A stretch of DNA of 64,000 bases from NCBI GenBank assembly GCA_035516795.1, contig DATIZX010000043.1, positions 1 to 64,000 of the forward strand. The letters are read 5' to 3'. The notes under the pieces are model-generated. The model was not told where the DNA came from. It did no database searches and was given only the letters and a program-made list of their open reading frames with translations. The stretch's first letter is position 1, and the number at the start of each line of letters is the position of its first letter. The position numbers and the translations under genes were made by a program. Of the stretch, positions 34,401-43,162 are shown piece by piece. This DNA comes from DATJBF01 sp035516795. Lineage in GTDB: Bacteria; Verrucomicrobiota; Verrucomicrobiia; Palsa-1439.

Positions 34401-34585
34401 TCTGGAGCATCGGGCTCACGGCCGGAGTTGCGGGCGGCGAAGCTTACCTCCACGACGGTCGTGCGCGCACCCTCGAAGAAGCAATCCTCTGGCACGGCGG
34501 TGAAGCCGAGGCATCCAAGGAAGCATTCCGCACGATGTCGGCGTCCGATCGTACCGCTCTCATCGCCTTCTTGAAATCGCTGTAA
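31448..34585 (+). CDS. CBM / FN3 / DUF1111 di-haem oxidoreductase fusion, 1045 aa
   Basis: A signal peptide (TTLMCLLVGAGVVNA) leads into an N-terminal module (about 19-280) almost identical to that of the GH16 enzyme two genes on, with a CBM-like jelly roll (NAGFESGSGG to NIDIDDVTFGSG). An FN3 domain follows (about 335-425; GVTGYRVLYGDITGTT). The next region (about 450-600) contains DRPRARHAREDMFMLYD. The C terminus is a DUF1111-type di-haem domain with haem sites C698-MGC-H702 and C927-AKC-H931, closing with YLHDGRARTLEEAILWHGGE. DUF1111 proteins are periplasmic or extracellular c-type oxidoreductases related to MauG and cytochrome c peroxidases. Glycan-directed oxidation or electron delivery is inference. 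The start is the ATG at 31448. Confidence 0.85.
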   Translation: MPLKTTLMCLLVGAGVVNAQVQLNIQPGVQLGWPTPNTTNTYHLQWSPISGGAWSDLVAPATGNGSTRTNFDPFPSGSRQYQDLEIVPGTPPSSAAPANAGFESGSGGSASSWTVDTVAGGPVYGVRTNDSPHSGSFNFQIHLASTGAGPVVQFNQSGVPVTGGTVYPFTFYAKALAGSLGYNAQWRILWSPSGDTGYQTFNLTAASTYALISNSVIAPASATSATIFFHFAGAADPGQSANIDIDDVTFGSGNSSPGSPDITNVLQVAILPLATVSWPSTSGVPYFPESATNLTASWDTNFPVIVGDGGTKSFTAPMTNDTMFFHLRIPPVVVLPPTGLHTVISGTTNAIGLAWTASASFGVTGYRVLYGDITGTTTNSTDLGLLTSTVISGLTSGEIYFVSVVTLSPNGQSNPADATITAQPDTSISIVPLYDISTPLEPETVINTPTALITWLADRPRARHAREDMFMLYDTYLPFYWEQRMSNIEIIDTVGKGGSDITFSFWALTALNTPNIRFFFQGQTTVAQYSDNLFANQVDPTLTNWTSTINYNTTFNRPIQVGDRIEFEWSPFMVAPTNGQANYYGGAVLYMVGQGIVPWQEGVTNDPASVNAAIDSTPMPTNGWLAGGATMPYQYCGQPDKAFEQMAPNAAPASGQLFMLGRRLHHTDFLSGAHSEPDNPIFTNHVGQAGPMYIQTSCMGCHINNGRGLPPAVGQPLSTALIEVGSDADGAPDPVYGSVLLMQNVNGPSEGTATIASYTITTNTYGDGTVYTLQKPNYAFSPHTPAFFSVRFARPLVGLGLLEAIRESDILALADPSDADHDGVAGCIQTATDPWTGQPRLGRFGYKAAGFSVEHFVCAALNLELGVTTPIFPHLFNGPDPFGPPEVTADEANQWTRYLSALGVNARRDLRNSATLHGEQLFITADCAKCHTPTFTTSPYHPMAELRNQIIHPYSDLLLHDLGPGLADNLNQGNASGAQWRTSPLWSIGLTAGVAGGEAYLHDGRARTLEEAILWHGGEAEASKEAFRTMSASDRTALIAFLKSL
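31482..32250 (+). repeat. Duplicated module, copy 1 (in the oxidoreductase gene)
   Basis: This 769-base segment aligns without gaps to 35251-36019 (constant offset 3769). The central part, around 31871-31930, is almost base-for-base identical. It encodes the signal-peptide end, an N-terminal strand domain and the CBM-like jelly roll. Many silent positions are also conserved, so the duplication or a gene-conversion event is recent relative to the divergence of the flanking domains. Confidence 0.85.
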
Positions 34586-35174
34586 GAACCCTGACTTGCC
34601 CACGTCCACTAGACCAGATGGTGTTAAAGTCCGGGAGCAATTGACCTGCGCACCGACGTTGTTGTTGTTTGCAGACGAAGCCCTGTTTGATTGAAAACCA
34701 AGAAGGGCCTACTGGTGCAGGCGCACTTTAAGAAGTCCAACGACTCCAAGACGATTTCTGCGCCTGCGTACAGCACGAGTCCCCCGTTTCAGGAGGATTT
34801 GCAAACGATTTCACTTGTATTCGAGAAGCTGGAAGGTGTAAAAGATTAACGCGCCAGTTCGGATGTCCTATTTTCGTAAGAACGCGAGGATAAAACACAT
34901 AGGTTAAGGAAAACCATTTTCCCACAGCGCGAGCGCTGCGATTCTGGCTGATTCAGCGACGATCGATTTTGACAGCGTTTCGTCGTCGAAGTGTTGCGGG
35001 CGTCCATAGTGAACTTCCCAAGAAAGGTTCTGGATTGGAGCGCGCGGCATGTGTGGTATTCCGGTAGACGAGAAAAGAGCTGATCGACCAATTTCGGGAT
35101 GTGGGTTCCGCTTCCCTTCATCTTGAATTCGGAAGGAATGCGGGCTGTTTGAGGCGGAGAAAAAAGTGGATTAA
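34586..35174. other. 589-base intergenic region before the modular GH16 gene
   Basis: No gene is supported. It contains a LacI-type operator-like site at 34800-34813 and a small palindrome CAGCGC-GA-GCGCTG at 34925-34938. A TTGACA hexamer at 34968-34973 has no good -10 partner. No Shine-Dalgarno sequence is obvious in the last bases before the ATG at 35175. Confidence 0.4.
34800..34813. promoter_or_regulatory. LacI-family operator-like site (site 7)
   Basis: TGCAAACGATTTCA matches the operator set except for one base in the right arm (TTTC in place of TTGC). It lies 361 bases upstream of the modular GH16 start codon, so a long leader or another promoter would be required. Confidence 0.45.
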
Positions 35175-38100
35175 ATGAGGAAACAACTAACTGCCCTTTT
35201 TGCAGTGGGCAAGTGGGCGACGCGGCTTTCCGTGCCAAGCATTATTCTCATCGGTGCGGGCGCGGTCAACGCTCAAGTTCAACTTAGCATTCAACCCGGG
35301 GTGCAGTTGAGCTGGCCTACACCGAATCCGGCGAATACCTATCACCTACAATGGTTGTCCCTCTCAGGGGGCACTTGGAGTGATCTCGTCTCGCCGGTCG
35401 CCGGCAATGGAACGACGCATACAAACTTCGATCCGTTTCCAAGCGGTAGTCGCCTGTATCAGGATTTGGAAATTGTTCCCGGCACGCCACCGTCTCCCGC
35501 GGCCCCTGCGAACAGCGGATTTGAGACCGGCAGCGGAAGCAGTGCCGACAGTTGGACCGTGGATACGGCGGCGGGCGGTCCGGTCTATGGCGTTCGCACC
35601 AATGACAGCCCACACAGCGGGTCGTTCGACTTCCAGATTCATTTGGCGAGTACTGGTGCGGGTCCGGTGGTTCAATTCAACCAGTCCGGAGTGCCCGTGA
35701 CGGGAGGAACTGTTTACCCGTTCACATTCTACGCGAAAGCCCTAGCGGGCAGCTTGGGTTATAACGCGCAGTGGCGAATTCTGTGGAGTCCAAGCGGGGA
35801 CACGGGTTACCAAACTTTTGGTCTTACGGCTGGCAGCGCCTATGCCTTGATCAGCAACTCCGTGACCGCTCCTGCCTCCGCGACGTCAGCGACCATCTTT
35901 TTCCACTTTGCGGGTGCGGCGGATCCGGGCCAGTCGGCCAACATTGATATTGATGACGTCACATTCGGGAGCGGCACCTCCAGCCCGGGGACTCCCGACG
36001 TAACCAACGTCCTGCAGGTGACCAACCTGCCGGTCGCCAATGTTAACTGGCCGAGTACGTCCGGCGTTCAGTACTTCCCTCAAATCCTGACCGATCAGAT
36101 ATCGGGAGTCTGGTCCGACAGTCTTCCGGCAGTCATAGGTGATGGCACTACCATGTCGATCATGTTGCCGATGACGAACAGTGCGACGTTCATTCGACTA
36201 AGAACGCCCCCGCCCGCTGTTTTGCCGCCGACCGACCTGCACCAGATTCCGTCTGGTTCATCCAATGCCATCAGTATAGCTTGGACGCCCAGTACGACGC
36301 CGGGAGTAACCGGCTACCGCCTGCTCTACGGTGATATCAGTGGAACGACGACCAATACGACGGATCTCGGGAATGTAACCAGCGCCGTCATCTCTGGCTT
36401 GTCATCAGGCGTAACCTATTTTGTCTCGATCGTCACACTTAGTCCCTACGGCCTGAGTAGTCCGTCTGACGCCACCATTCAGGCTCAAGTTTCTAACATC
36501 AGCAATGGCGTCTTGTGGTCGGACGAGTTTGATGGCGACGTGATCGATCCGAGCACGTGGACGTATGACGTTGGCGGCGGCGGTTGGGGCAATGGGCAAT
36601 TCGAATACGACAGCGCCCGCCACGAGAATTCTTATGTTACGAACGGAACTCTCGTAATTGAGGCGCGCCGTGAGAATTGGATGGGAAACCAGTTCACATC
36701 CGCCCGGATGCTCACGCAAGGACGACTCGCTTTCAAGTACGGCGACCTCGAAGCCCGGATCAAGCTCCCGAACACCGCCAACGGTTTGTGGCCCGCATTT
36801 TGGATGATGGGCAACAATGCTGGCGCCATCGTCTGGCCTGACTGTGGAGAGTTGGACATCACCGAGATGGGCTCTGCCGCCGGCATCACCCAGGGTCTTC
36901 AGCAGGAGCTGGTCGACAGCGCCGTGCACTACTCGAATGCCACTAATGGCTATAGCAACTATGTTACGTGGTACACGGCCCCGGTTGACTTGACCCAGGA
37001 TTACCATCGCTACAAGATGTCCTGGACGCCGACAACGATCACGTTTTATCTCGACGATGTACCGATCGGATCGATGGATATCACCGCGGATTATCTCAGC
37101 GAGTTTCATCAGCCGATGTTTCCGATTCTGAACATCGCCGTCGGTGGCTATAACCCCTCCTACACCGGCGTCTATAGTCCGGCCGACGTCACGGCCCCCA
37201 TGCCCGCTCGGATGTATGTCGATTGGATCCGGGTTTCTGACAACGGGTATACGCAACTGTACTTCGGCGACGATAATGCGGAAACCGGCAATTTTGGGGT
37301 CTATACCGATACCACGCCGGTCAACCACTCACTGACTTACGGTACCGGTTTGGAACCGGGATTTGAATACGGAACCAACGCCGCGTTGTACACCTGGAAC
37401 AACATGACCGCCGTCGCACCGACGACGACATCGGAGGGCGCCAATGCTTGGTCATTCGATGTTGCCGGGGGTGACTGGTTTGGCATGGGAGTCTTTCTTC
37501 CCAATTTCCGAAACATGAAGAACTACTCGGACGGATACCTGCACTTCGACCTTAAAACCACCAGTACCGTCGCCATGCAAGTCGGAGTCAAGAGTTGCCG
37601 GGGCGGCGAGTTCTGGCTTCCGGTGGGAGACGAGACAGCGGAGTTCGGGTTTGCCCGGGATGGTCAATGGCATTCGCTCAAGATTCCCTTGAACCGATTT
37701 GCCAACACCGATTTCCGCACCATGAGCCAGATGTTCATGATTTCGAGTGTCGGTAACGCGCCCTCGGCACTGAACTTGTCCATCGACAATGTTCGGTGGG
37801 AACCCAGCGTAGCCAGAGTAACCCCTGAGAACGGCAATTTTGGTGTTTACACCGAGACAGCAGCAAACAAGACCGCAGGACAATTTGCCCTGGGGGTTCA
37901 AGGTAACTTTTTCGTCTGGGCAAATACGCTGGTGCCCATCACGCAACACCCGTATGAGGGCGCGGAAGATATCAGTCTTCAATCCGCGCCCGGCTTAACG
38001 TGGTTCGGCATGGCCTTCACGCCGAACGTAAAATACAACCTGTCCGCCTTCCGCTACCCGGGATGCAAACTGGAATTCGCGATGAAGACCAGTTCTACTG

Positions 38101-38372
38101 CCACATTCATGGTCGGCATGAAGAGCGGTAACATTGATGGAGTCGGCCAGAAATGGATCACCTTCCAAGCGGGCAGCGATCCCTACGGATTTGTCCGGGA
38201 CGGTAACTGGCATGTCGTCGACATACCGATGTCCGACTTTGCTCCGGAAGTCGACCTCTCTGCGGTCAGCCAGTTCTTCGAGGTTTTGAGCACTACTTCG
38301 GCGATCTCTGACATCGAATTGGATGATATCCACTTTACCAATGGCGGAGTGGCTTCCCCACCCGACCAATAA
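35175..38372 (+). CDS. Modular GH16 beta-glucanase (laminarinase-like), 1065 aa
   Basis: A signal peptide (SVPSIILIGAGAVNA) precedes the duplicated CBM-like module (about 35-285) and an FN3 domain (about 345-440; GVTGYRLLYGDISGTT). The GH16 catalytic jelly roll (about 445-690) starts NGVLWSDEFDGDVIDPSTW. Its active-site motif is E559-L-D561-I-T-E564, with E559 as nucleophile and E564 as acid/base. The inserted T gives the beta-bulge form typical of beta-1,3-glucanases. Two C-terminal domains of about 180 residues follow, each opening GNFGVYT and ending DDIHFTN-like text, probably CBMs. It would cut laminarin-type beta-1,3-glucan outside the cell. The next gene is a GH3 enzyme 225 bases on. 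Confidence 0.92.
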   Translation: MRKQLTALFAVGKWATRLSVPSIILIGAGAVNAQVQLSIQPGVQLSWPTPNPANTYHLQWLSLSGGTWSDLVSPVAGNGTTHTNFDPFPSGSRLYQDLEIVPGTPPSPAAPANSGFETGSGSSADSWTVDTAAGGPVYGVRTNDSPHSGSFDFQIHLASTGAGPVVQFNQSGVPVTGGTVYPFTFYAKALAGSLGYNAQWRILWSPSGDTGYQTFGLTAGSAYALISNSVTAPASATSATIFFHFAGAADPGQSANIDIDDVTFGSGTSSPGTPDVTNVLQVTNLPVANVNWPSTSGVQYFPQILTDQISGVWSDSLPAVIGDGTTMSIMLPMTNSATFIRLRTPPPAVLPPTDLHQIPSGSSNAISIAWTPSTTPGVTGYRLLYGDISGTTTNTTDLGNVTSAVISGLSSGVTYFVSIVTLSPYGLSSPSDATIQAQVSNISNGVLWSDEFDGDVIDPSTWTYDVGGGGWGNGQFEYDSARHENSYVTNGTLVIEARRENWMGNQFTSARMLTQGRLAFKYGDLEARIKLPNTANGLWPAFWMMGNNAGAIVWPDCGELDITEMGSAAGITQGLQQELVDSAVHYSNATNGYSNYVTWYTAPVDLTQDYHRYKMSWTPTTITFYLDDVPIGSMDITADYLSEFHQPMFPILNIAVGGYNPSYTGVYSPADVTAPMPARMYVDWIRVSDNGYTQLYFGDDNAETGNFGVYTDTTPVNHSLTYGTGLEPGFEYGTNAALYTWNNMTAVAPTTTSEGANAWSFDVAGGDWFGMGVFLPNFRNMKNYSDGYLHFDLKTTSTVAMQVGVKSCRGGEFWLPVGDETAEFGFARDGQWHSLKIPLNRFANTDFRTMSQMFMISSVGNAPSALNLSIDNVRWEPSVARVTPENGNFGVYTETAANKTAGQFALGVQGNFFVWANTLVPITQHPYEGAEDISLQSAPGLTWFGMAFTPNVKYNLSAFRYPGCKLEFAMKTSSTATFMVGMKSGNIDGVGQKWITFQAGSDPYGFVRDGNWHVVDIPMSDFAPEVDLSAVSQFFEVLSTTSAISDIELDDIHFTNGGVASPPDQ
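35251..36019 (+). repeat. Duplicated module, copy 2 (in the modular GH16 gene)
   Basis: This is the second copy of the 769-base segment at 31482-32250. The gap-free alignment ends shortly after the CBM-like domain. The following FN3 domain is homologous but clearly more diverged, which marks the limit of the recent exchange. Confidence 0.85.
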
Positions 38373-38597
38373 AATGGTATCCGCCACGCTGAACAAAGTT
38401 TTCGCCGCGTTGACTGACTTGCCAGTCGGATCAACAGCGATCCCCACTCATCGATCCTCGAGCCGGCTATTTTGGTTGCGTCACCGTTTCGCTCTGCCTA
38501 AGTTGCTCTTGGGTGCAGCAAAGACAGCCTGCTGCGCATTTGAGGAAGAATACCGTGACACGCCCCTTAAATTGTTCTGCAGGAGGTTACTTGTTTC

Positions 38598-40778
38598 ATG
38601 AAACCTAGTCGCCCATCACGATCAGTTGTCGCCTCCGCTATGCTGAATGGCTCGCCGCCCAAAGCCAGAGCCCAAGATGAAACCGGGGCACCACCATACC
38701 GAAATCCCAGTCTACCCGTCGAACAGCGTGTCGAGGACCTGCTTGCGCGGATGAGTCTCGAAGAGAAAGTAGACCTCTTGAGTGGAACCGGTTACGACTC
38801 GAAGCCGAATGCTCGTTTGGGAATTCCCGCTCTTCGGATGGCGGACGGACCTCAAGGAGTGCGGCTTGATGACTCGGACACAGACCATCCATCCAAGCGC
38901 GCACCGAAAAAGTCAGCCATCGCGGCGACAGCCTTCCCCTGTGGCGTGTCCTTGGCTGCGACCTGGAATCCTCAATTGGTTCAGCAAGTCGGTCGCGCCA
39001 TTGCGCGAGAGGCGCGGATGCTTAACAAGGACATGTTGCTGGCCCCCTGCGTGAACATCGTGCGCGTACCCCACGGCGGTCGTAATTTCGAGAGTTTTGG
39101 AGAAGACCCATTTCTCGCTTCGCAGATGGCGGTGACCTACATCCACGGGGTACAAAGCCAAGGCGTGATCGCCACGGTCAAACATTTCGCAGCGAACAAC
39201 CAGGAGTTTGAGCGGCGCACGATCAATGCGAAAATCGATGAACGCGTCCTTCACGAAATCTACTTTCCTGCGTTTCGGGCGGCCGTCCAAGAGGCGGGTG
39301 TTTGGTCCGTCATGTCCGCCTACAATAAGGTGAATGGCGCCTGGTGTTCAGAGAATCCGTATCTGCTCACAGACGTTTTGAAACGCCAGTGGGGTTTTCA
39401 GGGTTTTGTGGTCTCGGATTGGGGTGCTGTCCATTCCACGGTCGCGACTGCGAAGGCAGGATTGGACATCGAGATGCCGACAGGAAAGTTTCTCAATGGC
39501 CAATTGCTGCTGCCTCCCATCTCCGACGGCCAGGTAAGTCAGGCGATCATCGATGACAAAGTTCGCCGAATATTGCGCGCCATGTTCAGCGTCGGGCTTT
39601 TCGACCAGCCGGAGTCTCAAGCTCTCCCATTCGATATTTCCGAACATCGCTCCGTCGCGCGGACTGCGGCTGCCGAGGGAATTGTGTTGCTGAAGAACGT
39701 GGGGGGCTTGTTGCCTTTGTTGCCAAAGAGAGTCCGTTCGATGGCAGTTCTCGGTCCCAATGCTGCTGAGGCGTATGTCGGCGGCGGTGGGAGTGCAATG
39801 GTGACACCCGTCGGCGCTGTGAGTCCACTGGACGGAATTCGTTCGCGTGCCGGCTCATCGTTTGACGTCGTATATGCTCCCGGATGCGCCATGGCCGACG
39901 AGAAAGAAAACACCGGGATCGCGAGTTCGCGTGCCGATCTGCTTAACGAAGCCGTGGCGGTGGCGGCCAAGGTCGATGTGGTCGTGGTGTTTGTCGGAGA
40001 CTCCGCCCACCATGAGTCTGAAGGGTACGATCGCCAATCGCTCGAATTGCCAGCGGGACAGGATGAGTTAATCGAAGCCGTCGCAAAGACCAATCCGAAT
40101 ACGATCGTGGTGCTTGGAGTTGGCGCGCCTGTATTGATGGGACACTGGATTGATCGCGTGCCCGCGGTATTGAACGCCTGGCTTGGCGGACAGGAAGTCG
40201 GGAATGCAATCGCCGCTGTTCTGTTCGGTGATGTCAATCCATCCGGCAAGTTACCGGTGACGTTTCTCAAGGACTGGAAAGATTCGCCAGCTTATGGGCG
40301 TTACCCGGGAGCGAAGGGGATGGTCGATTATGAGGAAGGTCTGTACGTGGGTTACCGGCATTTCGACAAGGAGAACATCGAACCGCTGTTTGCGTTCGGT
40401 CACGGCCTTTCCTACACGACGTTTGAGTATAGCGACTTGAAGGTGAGCCCCGAAAAAGTCGCGCCGAATCAAACGGTACAAATCTGCCTGAACGTGCGCA
40501 ATACCGGTTCGCGTGAGGGCGCCGAGGCTGTGCAAGTTTACGTGCGCGATGTGAAAAGCAGCGTCGAGCGTCCCGTGAAGGAATTAAAGGCCTTTCGCAA
40601 AATAACGTTGAAACCGGGTGAAACGCGACCGGTCTCGTTCACTCTCGACAAGAGTGCGATGGCGTTCTACGACGTTGCCAAACAGGATTGGATTGCAGAG
40701 CCGGGGACGTTTGAGGTTGCGGTGGGCGCGTCCTCACGCGACATCCGCTTGAAGGCAAAGTTTGAATTGACAAAGTGA
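38598..40778 (+). CDS. GH3 beta-glucosidase-like enzyme, 726 aa
   Basis: The N-terminal barrel has LARMSLEEKVDLLSGTG, GRNFESFGEDPFLAS, the substrate-binding VKHFAANNQEFERR and the nucleophile D274 in VVSDWGAVHST. The second alpha/beta domain (about 330-560) and a C-terminal fibronectin-like domain (about 610-726, ending DIRLKAKFELTK) complete the usual GH3 build. It would release glucose from beta-linked oligosaccharides. The N terminus (SVVASAMLNGSPPKARAQD) is only weakly hydrophobic, so export is uncertain. A strong AGGAGGT site lies about 10 bases before the ATG. The stop overlaps the GTG of the thioredoxin-like gene (GTGA). Confidence 0.92.
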   Translation: MKPSRPSRSVVASAMLNGSPPKARAQDETGAPPYRNPSLPVEQRVEDLLARMSLEEKVDLLSGTGYDSKPNARLGIPALRMADGPQGVRLDDSDTDHPSKRAPKKSAIAATAFPCGVSLAATWNPQLVQQVGRAIAREARMLNKDMLLAPCVNIVRVPHGGRNFESFGEDPFLASQMAVTYIHGVQSQGVIATVKHFAANNQEFERRTINAKIDERVLHEIYFPAFRAAVQEAGVWSVMSAYNKVNGAWCSENPYLLTDVLKRQWGFQGFVVSDWGAVHSTVATAKAGLDIEMPTGKFLNGQLLLPPISDGQVSQAIIDDKVRRILRAMFSVGLFDQPESQALPFDISEHRSVARTAAAEGIVLLKNVGGLLPLLPKRVRSMAVLGPNAAEAYVGGGGSAMVTPVGAVSPLDGIRSRAGSSFDVVYAPGCAMADEKENTGIASSRADLLNEAVAVAAKVDVVVVFVGDSAHHESEGYDRQSLELPAGQDELIEAVAKTNPNTIVVLGVGAPVLMGHWIDRVPAVLNAWLGGQEVGNAIAAVLFGDVNPSGKLPVTFLKDWKDSPAYGRYPGAKGMVDYEEGLYVGYRHFDKENIEPLFAFGHGLSYTTFEYSDLKVSPEKVAPNQTVQICLNVRNTGSREGAEAVQVYVRDVKSSVERPVKELKAFRKITLKPGETRPVSFTLDKSAMAFYDVAKQDWIAEPGTFEVAVGASSRDIRLKAKFELTK

Positions 40779-42106
40779 GAGGAGGCGAACTGATCCCCTT
40801 GTTTTCGAAAACGTTCAGAGCGCTGACGTTCCTTACGGCAGTCGCGGGACTACTGCTCAGCCCATGCCAAGCCGCTGATGGATCGAAAACAAACGCCCCC
40901 GCCACCCCTGCTACCAAAACGCCCGTTGAGGTCTCGGAGCAATTGAAAATGTTGCGGAAGCGGGTCGATGAAGTCGACAGCGCGTATGCAGCATACGTGA
41001 AGGGAATCGACAGCGATCAGAGAAGCAAACTCTGGGAGGTTTACACTCGAGAGAATGACGCTCTCATTCCCAGAATCCTTGAAGTTGTGCGCCGAGCGCC
41101 GAATTCCCCTGCGGCTTTCGAATTGATCCAGTGGGTCGTGACAAATGGGCGGATCTCTGCAAGGTCGCTCCGTCCTTACGGTCTCCAAGCTGTGGAGATC
41201 TTGCGGAATGGGTACACCAACTATCCAAATCTCGGTCGTGTTTGCCGAGCGCTGGCGTTCGCCGGGGATCCATCCAACCAACCGACGATGGAATTTCTGC
41301 AAATCGTATCAACAGGCAACCCCAATCGTGCCGCACGCGGGTCCGCCACTTTTGCGCTTGCGCGACTGACGAAAACAAAGGCTGAAGGGCTCGCTTTTCT
41401 TGAGTCATTCCCTCCTAACATTTATACGAATCTATATCCCAATGTGACTGAAGCCAGCGCCGATTACGAGCAAGCGTCTAAGAACGGTGGTTCAAAGGCG
41501 GTTTTTCAACGAGCGGAGCAGTTGTTTGAAACGATTCAAAAGAAGTATGCCGACTGTTCTAATTTTGAATCAGGTCCCGGACTCCGGCAGCCGAAACCCA
41601 CCCTTGGCGAGCAAGCGGGTGTTGAACTGTATGAATGTCAGCATCTGGTCCCCGGCAAGATTGCTCCCGAGCTTGAGGGTGAGGATCTTGATGGGCACAA
41701 ATTCAAACTGAGTGATTATCGTGGCAAGGTCGTCATACTGAGTTTTTGGGCGTCATGGTGCGGGCCCTGTATGCAAATGTTGCCGCACGAGTGTGCCATG
41801 GCGCAGCGGCTGGAAGGAAAGCCCTTCGCCATTGTCGGCGTGAACGGCGATGCAACTCAACAGGATGCAAAAAGCGCCGCCGAGAAAAATCACATAACAT
41901 GGCGGTCATTTTGGAACGGTACAGGAGGACCGTGGAGCGGAACTGCCGCCGCTTGGAACGTGAACGGTTGGCCAACGGTATTGATCCTCGATGCAAAAGG
42001 CATGATCCGTCTCAAGCTTACGGGATACGGTGGCAAACGGATGGACTCTCTGCTGGACCAATTAGTGGATCACTTGTTGAATGAGCTTGGAAGCCAGCAA
42101 CGTTGA
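40775..42106 (+). CDS. Exported TlpA/ResA-like thioredoxin-fold protein, 443 aa
   Basis: A signal peptide (FLTAVAGLLLSPCQA) is followed by a helical N-terminal region (about 50-285) of unknown function and a C-terminal thioredoxin domain (about 292-443) with KVVILSFWASWCGPCMQM, the redox pair C329/C332 in WCGPC. This is the TlpA/ResA type of membrane or periplasmic disulfide reductase, used among other things in cytochrome c maturation. The GTG start at 40775 overlaps the GH3 stop; a TTG at 40799, 13 bases after GAGGAGG, is an alternative that still keeps the signal peptide. Co-translation with GH3 is unusual and could relate to the nearby c-type haem enzyme. Confidence 0.85.
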   Translation: MRGGELIPLFSKTFRALTFLTAVAGLLLSPCQAADGSKTNAPATPATKTPVEVSEQLKMLRKRVDEVDSAYAAYVKGIDSDQRSKLWEVYTRENDALIPRILEVVRRAPNSPAAFELIQWVVTNGRISARSLRPYGLQAVEILRNGYTNYPNLGRVCRALAFAGDPSNQPTMEFLQIVSTGNPNRAARGSATFALARLTKTKAEGLAFLESFPPNIYTNLYPNVTEASADYEQASKNGGSKAVFQRAEQLFETIQKKYADCSNFESGPGLRQPKPTLGEQAGVELYECQHLVPGKIAPELEGEDLDGHKFKLSDYRGKVVILSFWASWCGPCMQMLPHECAMAQRLEGKPFAIVGVNGDATQQDAKSAAEKNHITWRSFWNGTGGPWSGTAAAWNVNGWPTVLILDAKGMIRLKLTGYGGKRMDSLLDQLVDHLLNELGSQQR

Positions 42107-42129
42107 ACGCTTAAGGAGGTACCAATGAC

Positions 42130-43104
42130 ATGATCCAATCGCCGCCAACGCGCACGCTCGGTAAATCGGGCATCAAAGTCTCGGTGATCGGCACGGGATT
42201 ATGGGCCGTCGGCGGAGGCTGGGGTCCGGTCGACGACAAGAAAGGGTTGGCCGGCATCGACGCGTCGTTGGAGGCAGGCGTGAATTTCTTCGATACCGCA
42301 GACGTTTACGGCGACGGGCACAGCGAAGAGTTGTTGGGCAAGGCCATGCGTGGACGACGGGAGCGATTCGTGGTTGCCACCAAGATCGGCTGGGTTGGTT
42401 ACGACGGAAAGAACAATCGATCGCAATACGACAGCGTCGAGAAATTGATTGTCGGTGTCGAGCAGAGCCTGCGGCGGTTGCAGACAGATCACATCGACCT
42501 CATTCAGAACCACATCTTTTACCGCGAGCCGAACACGAACGTTTTCCTCGAAGGTTTCCAGAAGCTCCAACGCGATGGAAAGGCGCGTGCCTATGGTGTG
42601 AGCACCAGCGACTTCACTTTCCTTCAGGAGTTCAACTCCAATGGCCAATGCGCCACTCTGCAAACTGACTACAGCATTCTCAACAGGTCCGCGGAGCAGG
42701 AGATTTTTCCGTACTGCCAGAAGAATGATATCGGCGTGATCGTGCGCGGCGCCTTGGCGATGGGCATTCTCACCGGAAAATTCAGCCCCGAGACACGATT
42801 TCCCGATGGCGATTTCCGCCAGAACTGGCACGAGAAGCCCGACGAACGCCGTGTCTTTATTGAAGATCTCGACAAGGTTGAGCATCTTCGAGTTTTTACG
42901 GATGGCCGCACTCTCCCTCAACTCGCATTGCGCTTCGTGATCGATCATCCAGCTGTGACGACAGTTATTCCGGGGGCACGTTCCGCAGAGCAGGCACGTG
43001 AGAATGTGAAGGCGGGCCTGTTGTCTCCGCTCACGCTGGCGGAACGAAGAAAGATCGACTTGATCACGCCACCTGGCGGGGGACGCAAGATCTGGCCCGC
43101 CTGA
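42130..43104 (+). CDS. Aldo/keto reductase, 324 aa
   Basis: A cytoplasmic TIM-barrel NAD(P)H oxidoreductase. Catalytic Asp and Tyr are in FFDTADVYGDGHSE, Lys in FVVATKIGW and the fourth-position His in IDLIQNHIF. The C-terminal cofactor region is VTTVIPGARSAEQARENV. Such enzymes reduce sugar aldehydes or other carbonyls. An AAGGAGG site lies 10 bases before the ATG and the gene follows the thioredoxin-like gene by 23 bases, so GH3, thioredoxin and reductase look like one operon. It may handle an oxidised sugar product, which is inference. Confidence 0.9.
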   Translation: MIQSPPTRTLGKSGIKVSVIGTGLWAVGGGWGPVDDKKGLAGIDASLEAGVNFFDTADVYGDGHSEELLGKAMRGRRERFVVATKIGWVGYDGKNNRSQYDSVEKLIVGVEQSLRRLQTDHIDLIQNHIFYREPNTNVFLEGFQKLQRDGKARAYGVSTSDFTFLQEFNSNGQCATLQTDYSILNRSAEQEIFPYCQKNDIGVIVRGALAMGILTGKFSPETRFPDGDFRQNWHEKPDERRVFIEDLDKVEHLRVFTDGRTLPQLALRFVIDHPAVTTVIPGARSAEQARENVKAGLLSPLTLAERRKIDLITPPGGGRKIWPA

Positions 43105-43162
43105 ACGGGAGTGCCGTGGGATCAGTCGTGGACGTCGAAGCCTTACAATTTAATAACTGATC

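Noticed and set aside
31448..34585. Lytic polysaccharide monooxygenase
   Set aside because: No N-terminal copper-histidine site after the signal peptide; the redox centres visible are two c-type haem motifs.
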